Below are positions 21,418 to 33,612 of a stretch of DNA of 64,000 nt, piece after piece. A program made the position numbers and the translations under genes. This DNA comes from Trichaptum fuscoviolaceum (lineage: Eukaryota > Basidiomycota > Agaricomycetes > Hymenochaetales > Trichaptaceae), in NCBI GenBank assembly GCA_910574455.1, contig CAJSYZ010000002.1:6087390-6151389 (forward strand), in the 5' to 3' direction. Within the stretch, counting starts at the first letter, position 1, and each line of letters opens with the position of its first letter. A model generated the notes under the pieces. The model was not told the origin of the DNA and ran no database searches. It was given only the letters and a program-made list of their open reading frames with translations.

Positions 21418-23103
21418 ATGGCCGGACTTTTCATCCTCAATGAAGATATCGCGCTCGCTATTCTTCTTTTCTGTGATGCTCCTACAATATTGAAGATGGA
21501 GCAGGTCGGTGCTTACTCTTGTCCATCCTTGTAACACGGCTAAAACCAGATTCACCCGAAGACTTGCAGCCTCTTCAGGATGGTGTCAAAAGAGCGACAC
21601 CTCTGGCTTACTTTGGCCATGAAGCTTGACTACGATCGTGCTCCGAACCTTGCTCCTCATGAGTCTCTGCACTCTTTGTCCACGGAACGATTACGCGAGT
21701 TGGTGATTCGATCAGCCAGATCACATGCAAACTGGAGTTCTCCTCGTGGACCCAGACCATCGCGCAGCATTTCCTTTGAAACAAACCAAGACTTCGTCCT
21801 CTTCGAGAAGCTTCTTCCGGGAGGAAAATACTATATCTTCCTAACGAGTCGGTACCGCTTCCACTGTTTTGATACGGAGAGTCAGATGGAGGTCACCCCC
21901 CGTGATGGCATTGCATCTCCTGGCATAAGGATGATCCTAAGAGACGGCTTTCTTGTGGATCGTGGAGACGCGATTGTTCTAGCTTACACTTCAGCTTTGC
22001 ATGACGTGCGAAAGTAAGTAGATTTGTCAGCACTACTATTTGCTCGATCCATCTCATCATGGAGCGCAGCTTTGTTACAGTAGTGCGCTTTGATGTCCAT
22101 TCGGGCAATTCGGAGATTGTTCGCACGTTCATGTTTCCTCCGAACGACTCGGCCCGCATCATGGTGTCGCCAATATACTTTGCGAAGATTGGAAATGACA
22201 TAGTGATAACCAAGGAATTGTCTCACAGGCTACTCGTGGCGAACTGGAGGACCGGTGAGGCAAGGGTGAGTACTCCATGCCTCCGAGTAATACCGGACCT
22301 AAGGCCCTTAACAGTGCACGCATATCCATGATAGCATATATATCGTCAACAACCATCTTTGTGCTATCCAGCAGATACCCGGTGAACACTACTCAGTTTC
22401 GGCAGTTCCTTTCTCTCACATTTTCCAAGAGAGAGATAGCTATGGCGGCGTGGAAAGCAGCTACCCCACTCCATATCTCCCGCCACAAGATGTCCTTCGA
22501 GACTCTTTCAAAACTATAATCCCTGACACAAGTACAGCAACTATTCAAAGCATCTCGATCTGTACAAGCTCGTGGAAAACCCCAAGCCTGAGTGAGCTTG
22601 ATGCTCCAGCAACTCCTACTCAACTCCTTCTTTCTTTCTCAATCCAATCTCCGAACCACGACTACGATTACATGGTTGCCGAACTGCTGCTATCCCCTAC
22701 CGAAATCACTTCTTCACGCAGTCCCTCTCCATCATCCATTGTCGATGACACACCTCAGAATGGATTCCGTCTCACGTATGAGCGACAAAGCTTGAGATAC
22801 TCCTGGAAAGCTGATATGGTAGTGCCGCCCACACGTACCGGACGTATCCTTTCTCCTTATCGCATCTATTCCGAGGAGCTAAGGTTAGATTTTTTCTACC
22901 ATTTTGCATTCAGTATGCACGAGTACCTAGAGGGGAGAGAAGGATCCATCAATTTCACCCGCGATGAATACATTAAGGGACAGGCGGGACGCTCTCTGGT
23001 TGGCGGTGTCCTTGGCGAACGTTGTGTCATGAATGCAGAAGAGTATAGCAGTGCAATCTGGTATCGATCTGGCCCAACATTGTTCATCCATTATACAGAC
23101 TGA
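21418..23103 (+). CDS. F-box protein with WD40-like C-terminal region, copy 3
   Basis: Exons 21418-21504, 21562-22013, 22070-22265 and 22315-23103 join in frame to about 507 residues. Exon 1 reads MAGLFILNEDIALAILLFC and exon 2 starts TCSLFRMVSKERHLWLTL (F-box). NLAPHESLHSLSTERLREL and LLPGGKYYIFLTSRYRFHCFD follow. Exon 3 ends LLVANWRTGEAR, and exon 4 begins CTHIHDSIYIVNNHLCAI and ends AIWYRSGPTLFIHYTD. Exons 1 and 2 have the same lengths as in copies 1 and 2, but the protein is clearly more diverged, so it is the oldest intact copy here. The same family role is inferred: SCF substrate receptor, target unknown. The exon 3-4 boundary is the least certain part, because the acceptor was chosen to keep similarity with the paralogues. 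Confidence 0.75.
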
Positions 23104-23239
23104 CATTTGCGTTTGTAAAATTACAACTTTTGAAAATTGCAGAACTATGTACTCCCTCTTTTTGTTCAACTACACCCTTCATCTACTACAACTTACTAGT
23201 TTTATATACTACTGTCTCCTGTATAACCAAAGAAGCTGC

Positions 23240-23830
23240 CTCTAAAGATTGCAGGAGGCGAAAATGGACTAGACCTCAATGCAATGTCAGATTTCCGCAG
23301 GTGCCCAAAGCATCATTCCTTCCTTATGTTCTGTTCTGGGTGGAAAAGATTTGTCGCATTTCACTGCTGTGGTACTGACAATGAGGAACAAGTAGCTATC
23401 GTTTCGTGATGAAGACATTTCACAAACGGTCTCCTTTCTTGTAAGTGAGGACTGGCTAGTTGTAGCGTATGATTTCTAGAAATCGTTTATACATACCATC
23501 AATCGCTTAATCTATCCGATCATCGATCAGATATTTATATCCGTAGCGCATTTTGGAGTTCGTTCGGGAACTTCGGATATCGCCCGTACACTAATGATTG
23601 CTCAGGATGAATGTGCAGCTTGCTACATATCATTGTAATCGGTTGCGAAGTGGGAGTCGTTCATGAAAGGGTGAGAACACTTGTGTGGAATTGGAGGACC
23701 GGTGAACTAGTTGTAACGTTCACGCTTTTTGATCTGCGTGCAATTGCACTACCGTGTTCAAGTACTTATCCTGCGCTACACCTCTGTCCGAATCCCAACA
23801 AAATCGCACTTTTGCTGACGTGAACGAAGT
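23240..23830 (+). pseudogene. fragment of WD40-like F-box gene
   Basis: Remnants of the end of exon 2 (DWLVVAYD-like) and of exon 3 remain: FGVRSGTSDIAR-like text, EVGVVHERVRTLVWNWRTGE. They lie between stops and frame changes; no F-box or C-terminal exon is present. It follows copy 3 directly and is best read as a truncated tandem copy. Confidence 0.6.
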
Positions 23831-24179
23831 ACTCACTGACTCACGACCGAGCTTATTGTTCTTGCTTGAGTCTTGACTAACTATGCTTAGGTTAATGTAT
23901 CTTACATTTTCAGTCGCAAAACGAGTGACTCAGTCAAAGAATCACAGCTTCATGATATGAGATGAGATTCTCATTCCCAGAAAATCAGGGATAGCGCTGG
24001 GGAAATGTCGGTTCAAGCTCCTGCCGGTGTGCCGGTATGTTGAATTTTTCAATTTGAGTCGGAGCTTCAAATAAAGTTGTTAGAAGTTGAAACCGTTGCG
24101 TCATCCATATTTTTTCCGTCCACCGTCCACTTAGTGCTTGCTCTTCATCAAATCGAGAGAAATTTTACTTGTACTTTCA

Positions 24180-25020
24180 ATGGACTGACATCATTAAACT
24201 CCTAAACCTCCCTGAAGACCTTATTCTTGCCATCCTATCCCGTTCCAATTGACGATCCTGAGAGTCGAGAAGGGCCGGTACAAAATCTTGTCCAATGGAC
24301 AACATAATGTAACTAATTGCTACGAGCCAGACTTGCAGATATCTTCAGCGATTATTGCTGTCTCGACAACTCTGGATGACCCAAAGCCATGACCTCGACT
24401 TTGACCACGCCCTAAATATCCTTCCTCACGAGTCCGTGCAATCGCTGACCACCGAACGGTTGCGCGAGATGGAAGTTCAATCAACTAGAGGCTACCTCAA
24501 CTGGACCTCCTCACATGGGCCCAGAACAACGCGAAGCGTGTCGTTTGATGTACGAGAGATCGATCAAAGGATAGACTTCAGCGAGACACTCCACTCGGAC
24601 ACCACCCTTGTAACACCGCTACATCTTCTTCAATGATATCATATACTTTCGCTTTGCGAGTCTGCTCACCATGCCACCACGCAATGCGAAAGCACATATG
24701 CCACTGAGTGCGCAAGTCGAGCGATAGTCCGAGAGAGAATCAACGGGTCAAACAGGCTCGAACTTGAGAGAAGGAGGCCCGCAAGTCCCTTCAGAGATCG
24801 ACCCAAAACAGCATTTCCGACGCGAACAGGGACTGACGCTCATGTCAGTGCGATCCCTCGCCCGATTAGCAACAAGCCATTCGCTGATTCTAGCGTCTAG
24901 CGAGATTATAGTTCGATCTCCTAGCGTAATCCTTATCTGGACCTCCATTCACGTGCCTAAAGCAACACACAAGGTATCCCTGGAAACACCCGGCCCTGGT
25001 CAGAATCATCAGATGCTGTG
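24180..25020 (+). pseudogene. diverged, broken WD40-like F-box gene
   Basis: F-box-like text (LPEDLILAILSRSN) at about 24210, then after an intron-like gap LSRQLWMTQSHDLDFDHALN, LPHESVQSLTTERLREMEVQ and GYLNWTSSHGPRTTRSVSFD match exon 2 of the family. The frame stops at 24636. Further on, SVRSLARLATSHSLILASS resembles a damaged exon 3. It is the most diverged copy, in the same orientation as copies 2 and 3. Confidence 0.55.
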
Positions 25021-25972
25021 AACTTCGTCTATCAATCAGCAGACGGCGCTCTCTACTTCCATGTTACGCAGCACCAGCTGAGTCTTTCCGCTCCCTAAAG
25101 TATCGCAATCTTCTTCTCATGAGCTTTACAACGGGTACAGACTGCATATTCGTGGATGGCCGGACCCGCATGCTGGCGCTTGTTGTATGCGGAAATCCGA
25201 GTGACGAGAGCGAGTTCCAACCATCCAGTGGTGGTTCAGGACTTACGGAGAATGTTATATTTGGGCTGCTCACCCTATAGCGCCTCGACCTTGAAACAGG
25301 AATATCTCGGACCACTTCTTCCGCCTATTTTCTCGAGCCGAGCCACATGTCAACGAGCGCAAGAACGTCTTGTCTGAACAATCGCGCCTTAGGATCGGGA
25401 ACGATGTGGGCCGTCGTGTGGTCGTCAGGGATAATAAAAGTCTGCAATGGGGGATAGGGTATATGGCGAAAGTTGAGGAGCATGTACGTCATTGACAGTA
25501 TCACTGTGGGCTCATCTAACGTATGGCCCGGGCGTACTTGGGTGATGTTCATAGAATCGATATTAATCATGACTCATACTATCTAAAATCGAATGAGACT
25601 GAATTTGGAAACAGGGGCTTTATTCCCGCTCCGTTGAGCACGCTCCTTGGTCAAAGTCAGTACAATATTGCTTTCTGATATAATCCATTTTCGCTATTCA
25701 CACGAGTGTCGCGCTTCTCATATGAGCAAATAAAGAGAAAACATAGCATACTTGGTCACCCCAACATCAAAAGCTAACTAAATACAAACAGCAATGTCTA
25801 GCTTAATGTTCCGCTTATTCAATAGTGCGTCAATGGAACACATATGCGCTAGTAGGTACTAAACGCTTGAGCACACGTAGTACGCCTCCGTTAAGAAGTG
25901 TAATGCACGCTTTCTGATTTGGTGGTTATAAGATGAAGGTAAGCAAAGATTGTTGGACAATGTGAACGACTA
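25021..25972. other. intergenic with possible F-box 3' remnants
   Basis: Plus-strand words such as AGLTLEYNGYRLHIRGW-like text near 25060-25160 may derive from the last exon of the broken F-box gene. A minus-strand frame at 25325-25570 (with PDDHTTAHIVPDPKARLF) resembles C-terminal text of F-box families but could not be joined to a start. The rest is AT-rich with no gene seen. Confidence 0.3.
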
Positions 25973-27869
25973 TTACAAATTTGGACAAACAGGACAGTCT
26001 TCTGCGAGCTCAAAAAAATCTTCATATGTTACTCCTTCATCATTATATAAATCAGACTCAATGATACTTTTATAGATGACTGAGCTCTCTATTGCTTTCC
26101 TCACAGTTGCCATTGCTTCCTCAAATCCAATTCTTGGTATACTAGCAAGTTCTTCTAGCAAACTCTTGGGAAGGTCCTCAGACAGACCACATATGAGTGA
26201 GCCATCGCGTGGGTCACAGCAGGTGAAATATTGTCTAGTGTTGACAAGTACACCTGGCTTGGATCCATTGACAAATATTGTCACTGAAGTCCTTTCATCA
26301 TAAGCTTCGAGAGTCGTAGGAATTCTGGCGCCTTTGAGCTAGGGAATATTATATTAAACTCATGTCTGAGGAAAGAAATATAAACCTACATGTTTAATTT
26401 CATCAATCGGTATTGTTAAACAGTTTCCGGAGAGTCCAAAATCAATTCCAGAAGCGATACAAAATGCCTTTCCGGGCATGAAGTCTCCAATCAAGTAGAT
26501 GAGCTCGTTTATATCAACATTATGCCCAGAGTATGCTTGTGTAACTTCCAAGTCCGTACTGAGTTTTGAGAATGAATTGATGATTGGTTTTGCGAATGAG
26601 TATGGCAATATTGAGCACTTTAGCTTCTGCAGATTGCTGTGATCCATTGCAAGCCTTAGGTAGCGAACTATTAGAAATGCATAATCATCGCTTGAGATTG
26701 AGAGTCTCAGTTGTTATGCAGATGTATATAGAATGGAGCAAAACTCACTTTAAATATGCAACAATGCTCTTCACATGTTCTAAGAGTCGTTGAGCTAAGT
26801 CGTTTAACTCATCCCATGGGTAAGGGGTGTTAACTGCCTGGTCCTGGTGACGATAGCAGAGACATAGATCTCTATTGTTGCTCCCTTTCCAAACGCCCCA
26901 TGTAGAGCCAATTTTAAAGCTTAAGGTCAGAAGTTCTTTCCCAATTCGACTGACAGCATTATCGTTAATGCTATACAATGCTCGTCTGGACGATGCCAGA
27001 AGCCCCTCATGGCTAGATGGTACACCTCGCAGAAGCAATTGCTCTGTATAAAGCTCAATAAAGATGTTGTAGAGACCAGGGAAGGATGTTGTGAGGTAGA
27101 ATATCTGATTAAGGGCCTGAATACTTGTTACAGTAGACGAGCATCTTAAATCATCGTAATTAGTCAAGTCCGTAGACGGAAAAAGGCTGATATAGAAACT
27201 CACTGTGTATATTGAATGAGCCTTCGACATTCGTTTGTGAGTCTTTCTCTTGTAGTACGCCACAGCACTACAATCGGGTGCTTGAAATTCTGCTCGTTTG
27301 AATTTACAATTGTATCCTCGAGTGATTGGTAGCGATGCTTTATGATACTCCATAGTATTACGCCAAATCTGCAACTATGGAACAATTACATTTGATGTGA
27401 GACGCGTGTTTGAGAATGCTTACGACGGTTCTACTTACTGTGGGTCATTTGATATCTCCTCTATTCTCTTGCGAAAGCTTCTCTGAGAAAAGTAGTGTCT
27501 GAAATTCTTGAACCAACGTCGGTTATGAGCAGACTCTTGGATACCGGCACTAGGAAGCTCGGTATACCATGTCTTGAGAATATCATTTATGCGCTTTTCG
27601 ACGGCTAGAGGGCCGTATCCTAGACGATGAGCAACAGTACCGGCGAAACGCTCAAGCTTCCGCCCAAGATGTTGATATGCAAGATCGAGTGTTCTTCCTG
27701 CACCCGGCTGATTATCGATGGTCTCGGTTGATGAAGAACCGTCATCCAAGTAGACCGGTACATAAACGGGAATATATACCGGGATTGAGCTGCGTGTATC
27801 CTGATGATGGGCTGAACTATCAGTAGTCTGGGGCCCAGGGTCTGTCAAATTCGAGCCTGCTGTTTCCAT
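25973..27869 (-). CDS. five-exon gene of unknown function
   Basis: Five minus-strand exons (27869-27439, 27374-27204, 27144-26749, 26654-26390, 26338-25973) join without stops to 542 residues. Introns 1-3 have GTAAGT or GTGAGT donors and intron 4 has GTAGGT. The N-terminal 70 residues are polar with a repeat IPVYIPVYVPVYL. Residues about 70-145 are charged and helical (KLERFAGTVAHRLGYG, RWFKNFRHYFSQRSFRKR). The middle contains FYLTTSFPGLYNIFIELYTE and GKELLTLSFKIGSTWGVWKG. The C-terminal part has TVTIFVNGSKPGVLVNT-like and YEDFFELAEDCPVCPNL text, ending in a CPVC pair. No signal peptide, membrane segment or known catalytic motif was recognised. Its DNA is more AT-rich than the neighbours and no paralogue lies in the window. 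It may be a lineage-specific or transferred gene, but that is not shown. Confidence 0.7.
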
Positions 27870-28807
27870 GGTTTCGGAGAGGCAACTTCAAGTATGACTG
27901 GAAGTGGGGGTTTTGCTGCGCTGACTCGGAGTAGGGGCAGGGTATTTGGGGTGATTGTGCAGTTATACAGTGCTTTCTACGAGCCTTGGTATCTCCGCAA
28001 ACCTTGTAACGCGGAATTTATATGCATTCAGGCTGTGCAAACCTTATAAAGGGGTCTTTCATTTAAAGAATGCGTGACCTCTAGTCTGATCGGAGATTGG
28101 GTCAGTAGATAAAAGGGTACACACATGTACATCTGTATCTTAGAAGTAGGATGTATTGCGGATCAAGGGGTAGGCACATTTGTTGATGGAGTAAATAAAG
28201 TCTGAGGTGCTTGTCTCGTGAACCCATGACTTAGTAGTTCAAAGCTGTGCAGATATACCTCCTCATATGAAGCCACAGTCGGTCAAAATATCATCGGAAT
28301 CTTCAGCACAGCCTGTTCTCGTGGCACTTATGAAGTGATTGCATTCACATCATCTGCGTCACTGCAGGGAAACGTAACATTTACTTATAGATGTGAGACG
28401 ACTCGGAGGGAGACTTCGGGAAGGATACGAGGAAACAGGTCGAAGTTAATGATCTTGCGGACAATCGGTATGTCAGAGCAGATGGATATCCAATGCTGGC
28501 ACTGCAGGGCTATAACGCAAAAAGGTATAAACTCATGATAGGTAGACAGTTGTTCGGTTACCGGTCACCCTTAATGTGGCATTTTACAATTTTTCAAAGG
28601 AATATACATAGATGTCATGTTGACACATCTATAGCTACTAAATTACTTCTCTGCTCAAGTTCGAAAGCTCTTTGACAATGATTTTGTTTGAGGGTTCGCG
28701 CAAATATGCGAGAGGTTTCGTGCGGAGATTCAACTTGAAAATTTTAAAATCAACGCCACGTCACTGGCATTACGTTTTGCAAAGTTTTCTGCATGCCAGT
28801 GGCAACA
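27870..28807. other. intergenic, no gene seen
   Basis: This region lies between two divergent features, the unknown five-exon gene and a broken F-box gene. Short frames at 28335-28675 have no recognisable content. It presumably holds both promoters. Confidence 0.4.
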
Positions 28808-30470
28808 TGGTCGAACTCGCCAACTTCGGCGAAGATATTGCGCTTGCTATTCTCATCTGCTGTGATGTATTGTCGATCTTGAGGATGGGACAGGTTTGTA
28901 CTTAGTGTTGCTCCTCGTTATGACTTATCTGTGCATGATTTACCGAAGACGTGCAGGTTTTCAGGAAGGTGGCATAGTATCGACATCTATGGCTAACTTT
29001 GGCTACGAACCTTGACTACGACCATGCTCCCAATCTTTTACCCCACGAGTCCCTTCAATCATTATCCGCGGAGAGACTTTGTGAGATGGTGATCCAATCG
29101 ACTAGATCGTATCTGCTCGCCCTTGGGACCCAAATCATCGCACAGCATCGTCTTTGACCTACGCACAGAAGAATCTGTTCTTTTTGCTAAGCTACTTCCG
29201 GGTGGAAGATAATTTATCGCTGTGGACTGGGACTATCGTGTCTACTGCTATGACACGGACAGTCAAAATCAGATCGGCTCATACATTGGTGCATCTTCCC
29301 GCGGCAAAGAAATCCAACAAATGGATTGCCTTGTTCTCGAGGCAGAAAACGCACTTGTTCTAGCCTACGGGAATCTTAGAGAGGATCATAAGACGTAAGA
29401 ATATGTATTTGACCACTAGTCGATCGAGCTGATTAACCGTTGATAAACGTTCTGTGACCATAGTGCGCTTTGACATTCGTTCGGGAACTTCGGAGATCGT
29501 TCGCTCAATCACGCTTGCCCCAGATGGTAATCCCAAGTTGACATTTGATGTCGTGATTGGCTGGGAAGCGGAAGTCGTTCTAGAAGGAATGAGAATGCTC
29601 GTATGGAATTGGAGGACTGGGGAGGCAACAGTAATTGACCTTGAACACGTTAGTACTCCCGAGTCTATGACATCAAATGATTAACCTAATACCATTTTAT
29701 TAGTACCCTGTTCTCCATCCCCCACTTATCCTTCACAACCATCTCTGCATAGTCTCCATGCTGTTTGACGGTTTCCTCGAATTCACAGCAATCCCTTTGT
29801 CCACTTTCTTTCGCGAAGGACATGGGCGCAATAGCAGGAAAACCGGTGCCTCCGCTTCATACACGTCTGTGCGGTCACAGGATGTCTTCCGGGACTCTAC
29901 AAGAGTTAATATGTATATTGGACAGTGATGGCGAATCTTCCCACTATACTGTAAGCATGTCTGTCTGCACGAGCTTTTGGAAAACTCCCAGCACGTGTGA
30001 GCATGATGCGCCTGCAACTCCAACCCGGATACTTCTCCTTATCAAAGTCGACCCAGACGAGTATAGACTTCTTCAGCTCCTTTCCTCCCCGCCATCCATC
30101 GGACCTTCTCCGCCATCCATCGAACATGACCTTCCTCTTAACGGATACCGTCTCACGTGTCAGCAACAATCACTGCCACGTTTCAAGAAAAATGTGTTTG
30201 CACCCGAGTTCACGTCCGCAACCCGAACAGGGCGACTGTGTGCACTTCATGCTAAAAGTTACTTTGTAGTGCCTCACAGTCCTCAAGCATATGCTACCGT
30301 GATCAACATGCTCGATCCGTTGAAGGAGGAGACGTTACCAGATGGATCCAACAATTCTAGTCTAATCGATATCCTTGTCGATCAATCTCTTCCATGAAAT
30401 ATAGAGCCGTATAGCGGTGCTATCTGGTATTGCTTTGGCCGAAAATTGTTCATCCATTGCACCGATAAAT
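28808..30470 (+). pseudogene. broken WD40-like F-box gene, recent copy of 17592-19308
   Basis: All four exons are recognisable and close to copy 2. Exon 1 is intact (MVELANFGEDIALAILICC) with the same intron. Exon 2 is then out of frame within about 15 codons and lacks bases in the NWNSPRGP region. Exon 3 is nearly perfect (SGTSEIVRSITLAPDG, LVWNWRTGEATVI). The last exon has a premature stop after DQSLP and a small deletion. The 3' flank to about 30760 is also close to that of copy 2. These lesions in an otherwise well-kept gene point to recent inactivation after a segmental duplication. Confidence 0.75.
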
Positions 30471-30599
30471 ATCACTACATGGAAACCGTAACTCTTTCAA
30501 GTTACAGAAGTAATCTTCCGTGAATGTCGTGCTCTATACTTATCTGTCTATAATAGAAGATAAATGAGGCTTTCCCGACTTGGCCAATAAAGTTATCAC

Positions 30600-31000
30600 A
30601 TCCTGGAAGAAATCAAATTTGTGAGCTCCTCAGCATTGATTGATTGTCAAACGGTACACGACTTTGCACTCATCCTTACCAATCCAGGGGCACCTTCGGT
30701 TTTCTAGATGCTACTTACATATCTTGGAAACGTAATGTCAAGAATTCAATTGTACTTTCAACCCAAGTGTGCATGTCAATGGACCGCAACAGTCACGTCC
30801 GTGATACGAAACCAGACGGCTACCGAAGCTATACGCCATCCTGTGCCACACAACCTTCTACCATAGTCAAAATTATCTTCCGGGACTATCCATCTGTGAC
30901 ATCAAATAAAACCGGGTACACCAAATGTCTCTCCATCTATTTCTGGGCCAATACCTGATCAGCGCGCTACTCGGCGCTAGTACGACCTCCTTTTCGACCC
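30600..31000 (+). repeat. conserved upstream block of histidine-rich genes, copy 3
   Basis: This plus-strand block aligns with 14390-14700 (minus strand) and with 19480-19880. It precedes the broken histidine-rich gene at 31434, as the other copies precede the intact ones. Confidence 0.6.
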
Positions 31001-31433
31001 CATCACTGCTCAATAACAACGTCCCAGGGCTTGTACACCTGGAAGCATTGCGGAGAGAATCGAGTGCCGCCGTTCCTTTCCTTGTGACGACTTCGTCCCC
31101 ATACACGCGCTTCGTGCTCGCGAACATGATCACGCACACAAGAGAAAGCGTCTGCCAGATGCGGACTGGGTTCGATAATAGACCTTTCTCTAAGGGACGT
31201 ATTGGAATGCAAATATCAAAATCGGTATGGATGATCACTACTTCTCTCCCTGAGCCAAGCCCCAGTCATCTCTCCTCCTTGCAGTGTTTCCACTTTCCGG
31301 ACACAGCGACACTTGTGCTCTACCCAACTGCTGCACCCGCCGTTTCGCACGTTTTGTGTCATCAGAACTCACCGTGTCGGCGAAGAACAGGATTTCTCGA
31401 TCGCACCAGTCACGAACACAACAAGACAGGATC

Positions 31434-31770
31434 ATGGAAAACTCACACTCTCACCCTCACCGGCATGACTTCTCCTACCGCTCGCATGCTTCGCACCATC
31501 ACCGTCCGCACTACGGAAGCCACGGACACCGCCATTGACACTCGTCGCACTACCATTGACCCGCACGATCGCACACAGACTCTTATGGGCACAGGAGACA
31601 CCATCACCATCAGCCTCACCACCAGTATGGCTACAGCCACGGTCCTGATCACGCATTGTACGGCCAAAGCCATTACCCGAGTTCATATGGAGGAGCTGGT
31701 AGGATGTACTCAGAAGAGGTAGTAGCTCCCAGTTATGACTATTGTAGCAGCCCGTATAGACGCGGAGAAT
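31434..31770 (+). pseudogene. broken histidine-rich gene
   Basis: The plus strand reads MENSHSHPHRHDFSYRSH and then, across two in-frame TGA codons, HSSHYH, PHHQYGYSHGPDH, YGQSHYPSS and YDYCSSPYR. It is colinear with the 110-112 residue proteins at 5438 and 13620. The first codons have changed from MGNS to MENS, removing the glycine needed for N-myristoylation. The position of the TATA box in the upstream DNA now reads AATATCAAAAT. Three independent defects (TATA, Gly2, two stops) show it is dead. A 265-codon frame in another phase across this region is a shadow created by the histidine codons. Confidence 0.75.
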
Positions 31771-32083
31771 TGAGTAGAGTAAGACGTAACAATGACGATG
31801 AGGTATGTACTCTACATCACAATGTCACCTATTCACCCTGCACGCCTTGTTGACAACCCACATTTTCACAACCAGACTTCACATTCGCCGCTCTACTATT
31901 GTGCATCCAGTTGCTCGTACATATATAGTCTGAAAGACTGGTGTCAAAACCCTCTATTTGACTACAACTAATAATGCCTTTGCAAGCACATTCACGTCCA
32001 TGAGCATACATTGCATTACGGAGAAAGTAGCAAAGAAGGATAATGAAGAAGCATAACAACTAACAAGCAGAAATAAAAATACT

Positions 32084-33414
32084 TTAAAAAGAAGTGCTCT
32101 TGTATTTCAGTCCTTCTGAAATACATCGGGTTAGTGCTTTACTGCGTGAACTTGAGAACTCCACCCCTTCATTAAGGCAGTCCACAAGGTCGACAGATAG
32201 AATTGCCAATCGATTCCTAGATCGCACGAATTTCCAGCGTAACTCTACCATGTCCACAAATCTGTCTGCATCGTCCGTATTTTCAATATGCCAGCCACTA
32301 AAGCTCATTTTCGACAACACTGGACATAGTATGTCCTTCTCCGGTACTTGAGACGGAATAATCAGGATGCCGATTACATCAGCGCCTGTGCAGTTCGTCA
32401 TGCACAGTGTTTGCAGCGTAGGCGACGCCCGGAGCACGTCGTAAAGCTCGTCAAAGTCGATTCCAACGTTATTAAGATGGAGAAACGTCAGCTGCGCATT
32501 TGAGCGCTGCAGCACGGCGTCTATTCCGGTCGGGAGATCGTCGTACCTGTCGCCAATGGAGATCAATAACTTGGCCAGCGAAGGCAGGATAATACGTCTG
32601 AGCGTGCTCTCTAGATCGGTATTCCACTTTCGGTTTAGTTCGAGGGTGCGAAGACTCTGGATTGTCGCAGTTCTGTCTTCGAGCTCGAGTAAATCGACAT
32701 TGGATCGAGGGCGTTCAAACGGCGACCCTATAACATATGTAACCATTATGTTCCCGACCATCGTCACTCTTCTTTTCAACCTGGAGAGTATCGTGTCGGG
32801 GACAAGCGATATAGGGAATATGTCCACGTTCAACAGCGACAGACGCTGCAAAGTCGTGGGGAAGTGTGGGACCAATGCGATATAGTTCGGACAATTGATC
32901 CTTATCTCGACGTCATGCCATCTATCGAAATGCTCCACCGCTTTGTTCAGAAGCAACCTGAAAGTGTCCCTTTCATCCGCAGAGAGATCGGGCAGCTGTA
33001 TGACCGTAATTTTCAGAGGACGCAACTTCATCCGTTCTATCCAAAGGTCCCACGCATTCAATGCGTTGTAAAGTTGCTTTATGTGTTTGTTCGTCGTGTC
33101 CCATGAAGGTTCACCATCAACGCAAATGAAGCTGAGGCGAGACCACAGAGCCGAAGTTGAGATTGCCGTCTGTCTCCAGGAACGCGAGACTTGGGAAACA
33201 TTCAAGGGCGATTCTGTCCTCAAATGTGTAAGTGCCCCATCATCCGGAAGAGTAAACTTGAAGATTTCTGAAAGAATCTCCGGGGCTAGCGACGCGATAG
33301 GAGATGGAGACTCTCGTAGTAATGTAGTATCGTCAGAGTGTTCGGATACCTAGAGAGTGTTTCCAATCAAGTCAGCATACAGGCAGCGCACGTGTCTCAA
33401 TATCGCACCTTCAT
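32084..33414 (-). CDS. F-box/LRR-like protein, 5' end uncertain
   Basis: The main exon runs from 33349 to 32084 and encodes about 421 residues. It has an F-box at its start (IASLAPEILSEIFKFTLP, then ESPLNVSQVSRSWRQTAIST, LWSRLSF) followed by leucine-rich-like segments (LRTLELNRKWNT, LTFLHLNNVGIDFDELYDVL, SPTLQTLCMTNC). It parallels the gene at 1156-2541. Upstream, the colinear reading has an in-frame TAG where a paralogous fragment has CAG and no ATG, so the direct 5' extension is broken. A possible rescue is a two-codon first exon (ATGAAG at 33414-33409) with a 59-nt intron using a weak GTGCGA donor, which restores the frame and gives 423 residues. It could be a functional gene or a recently inactivated one. 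By family it would be an SCF ubiquitin-ligase receptor. Confidence 0.65.
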
Positions 33415-33612
33415 CGTGTGACTCCTGCTCTTGGCAGCCAGTGAGCAACGGGGCTGGACATCAGAACTCAGCTTGGACGGGGGAAAAGAAGAAGGAAGAG
33501 AAAGTTATGAACGACTCTGTCTCAGACTGGCCTCGACCCTGAACTGCCATTCAAGTTGCCACCGTGACTACTAGTCACTGAGTGGCAGTGTACTAGCACT
33601 CAGGCTACTACT

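Noticed and set aside
30925..31722. 265-codon plus-strand frame over the histidine-rich pseudogene
   Set aside because: Its phase differs from the family frame; histidine codons CAC/CAT read one base off give Thr/Ile-rich text that resembles a gene.
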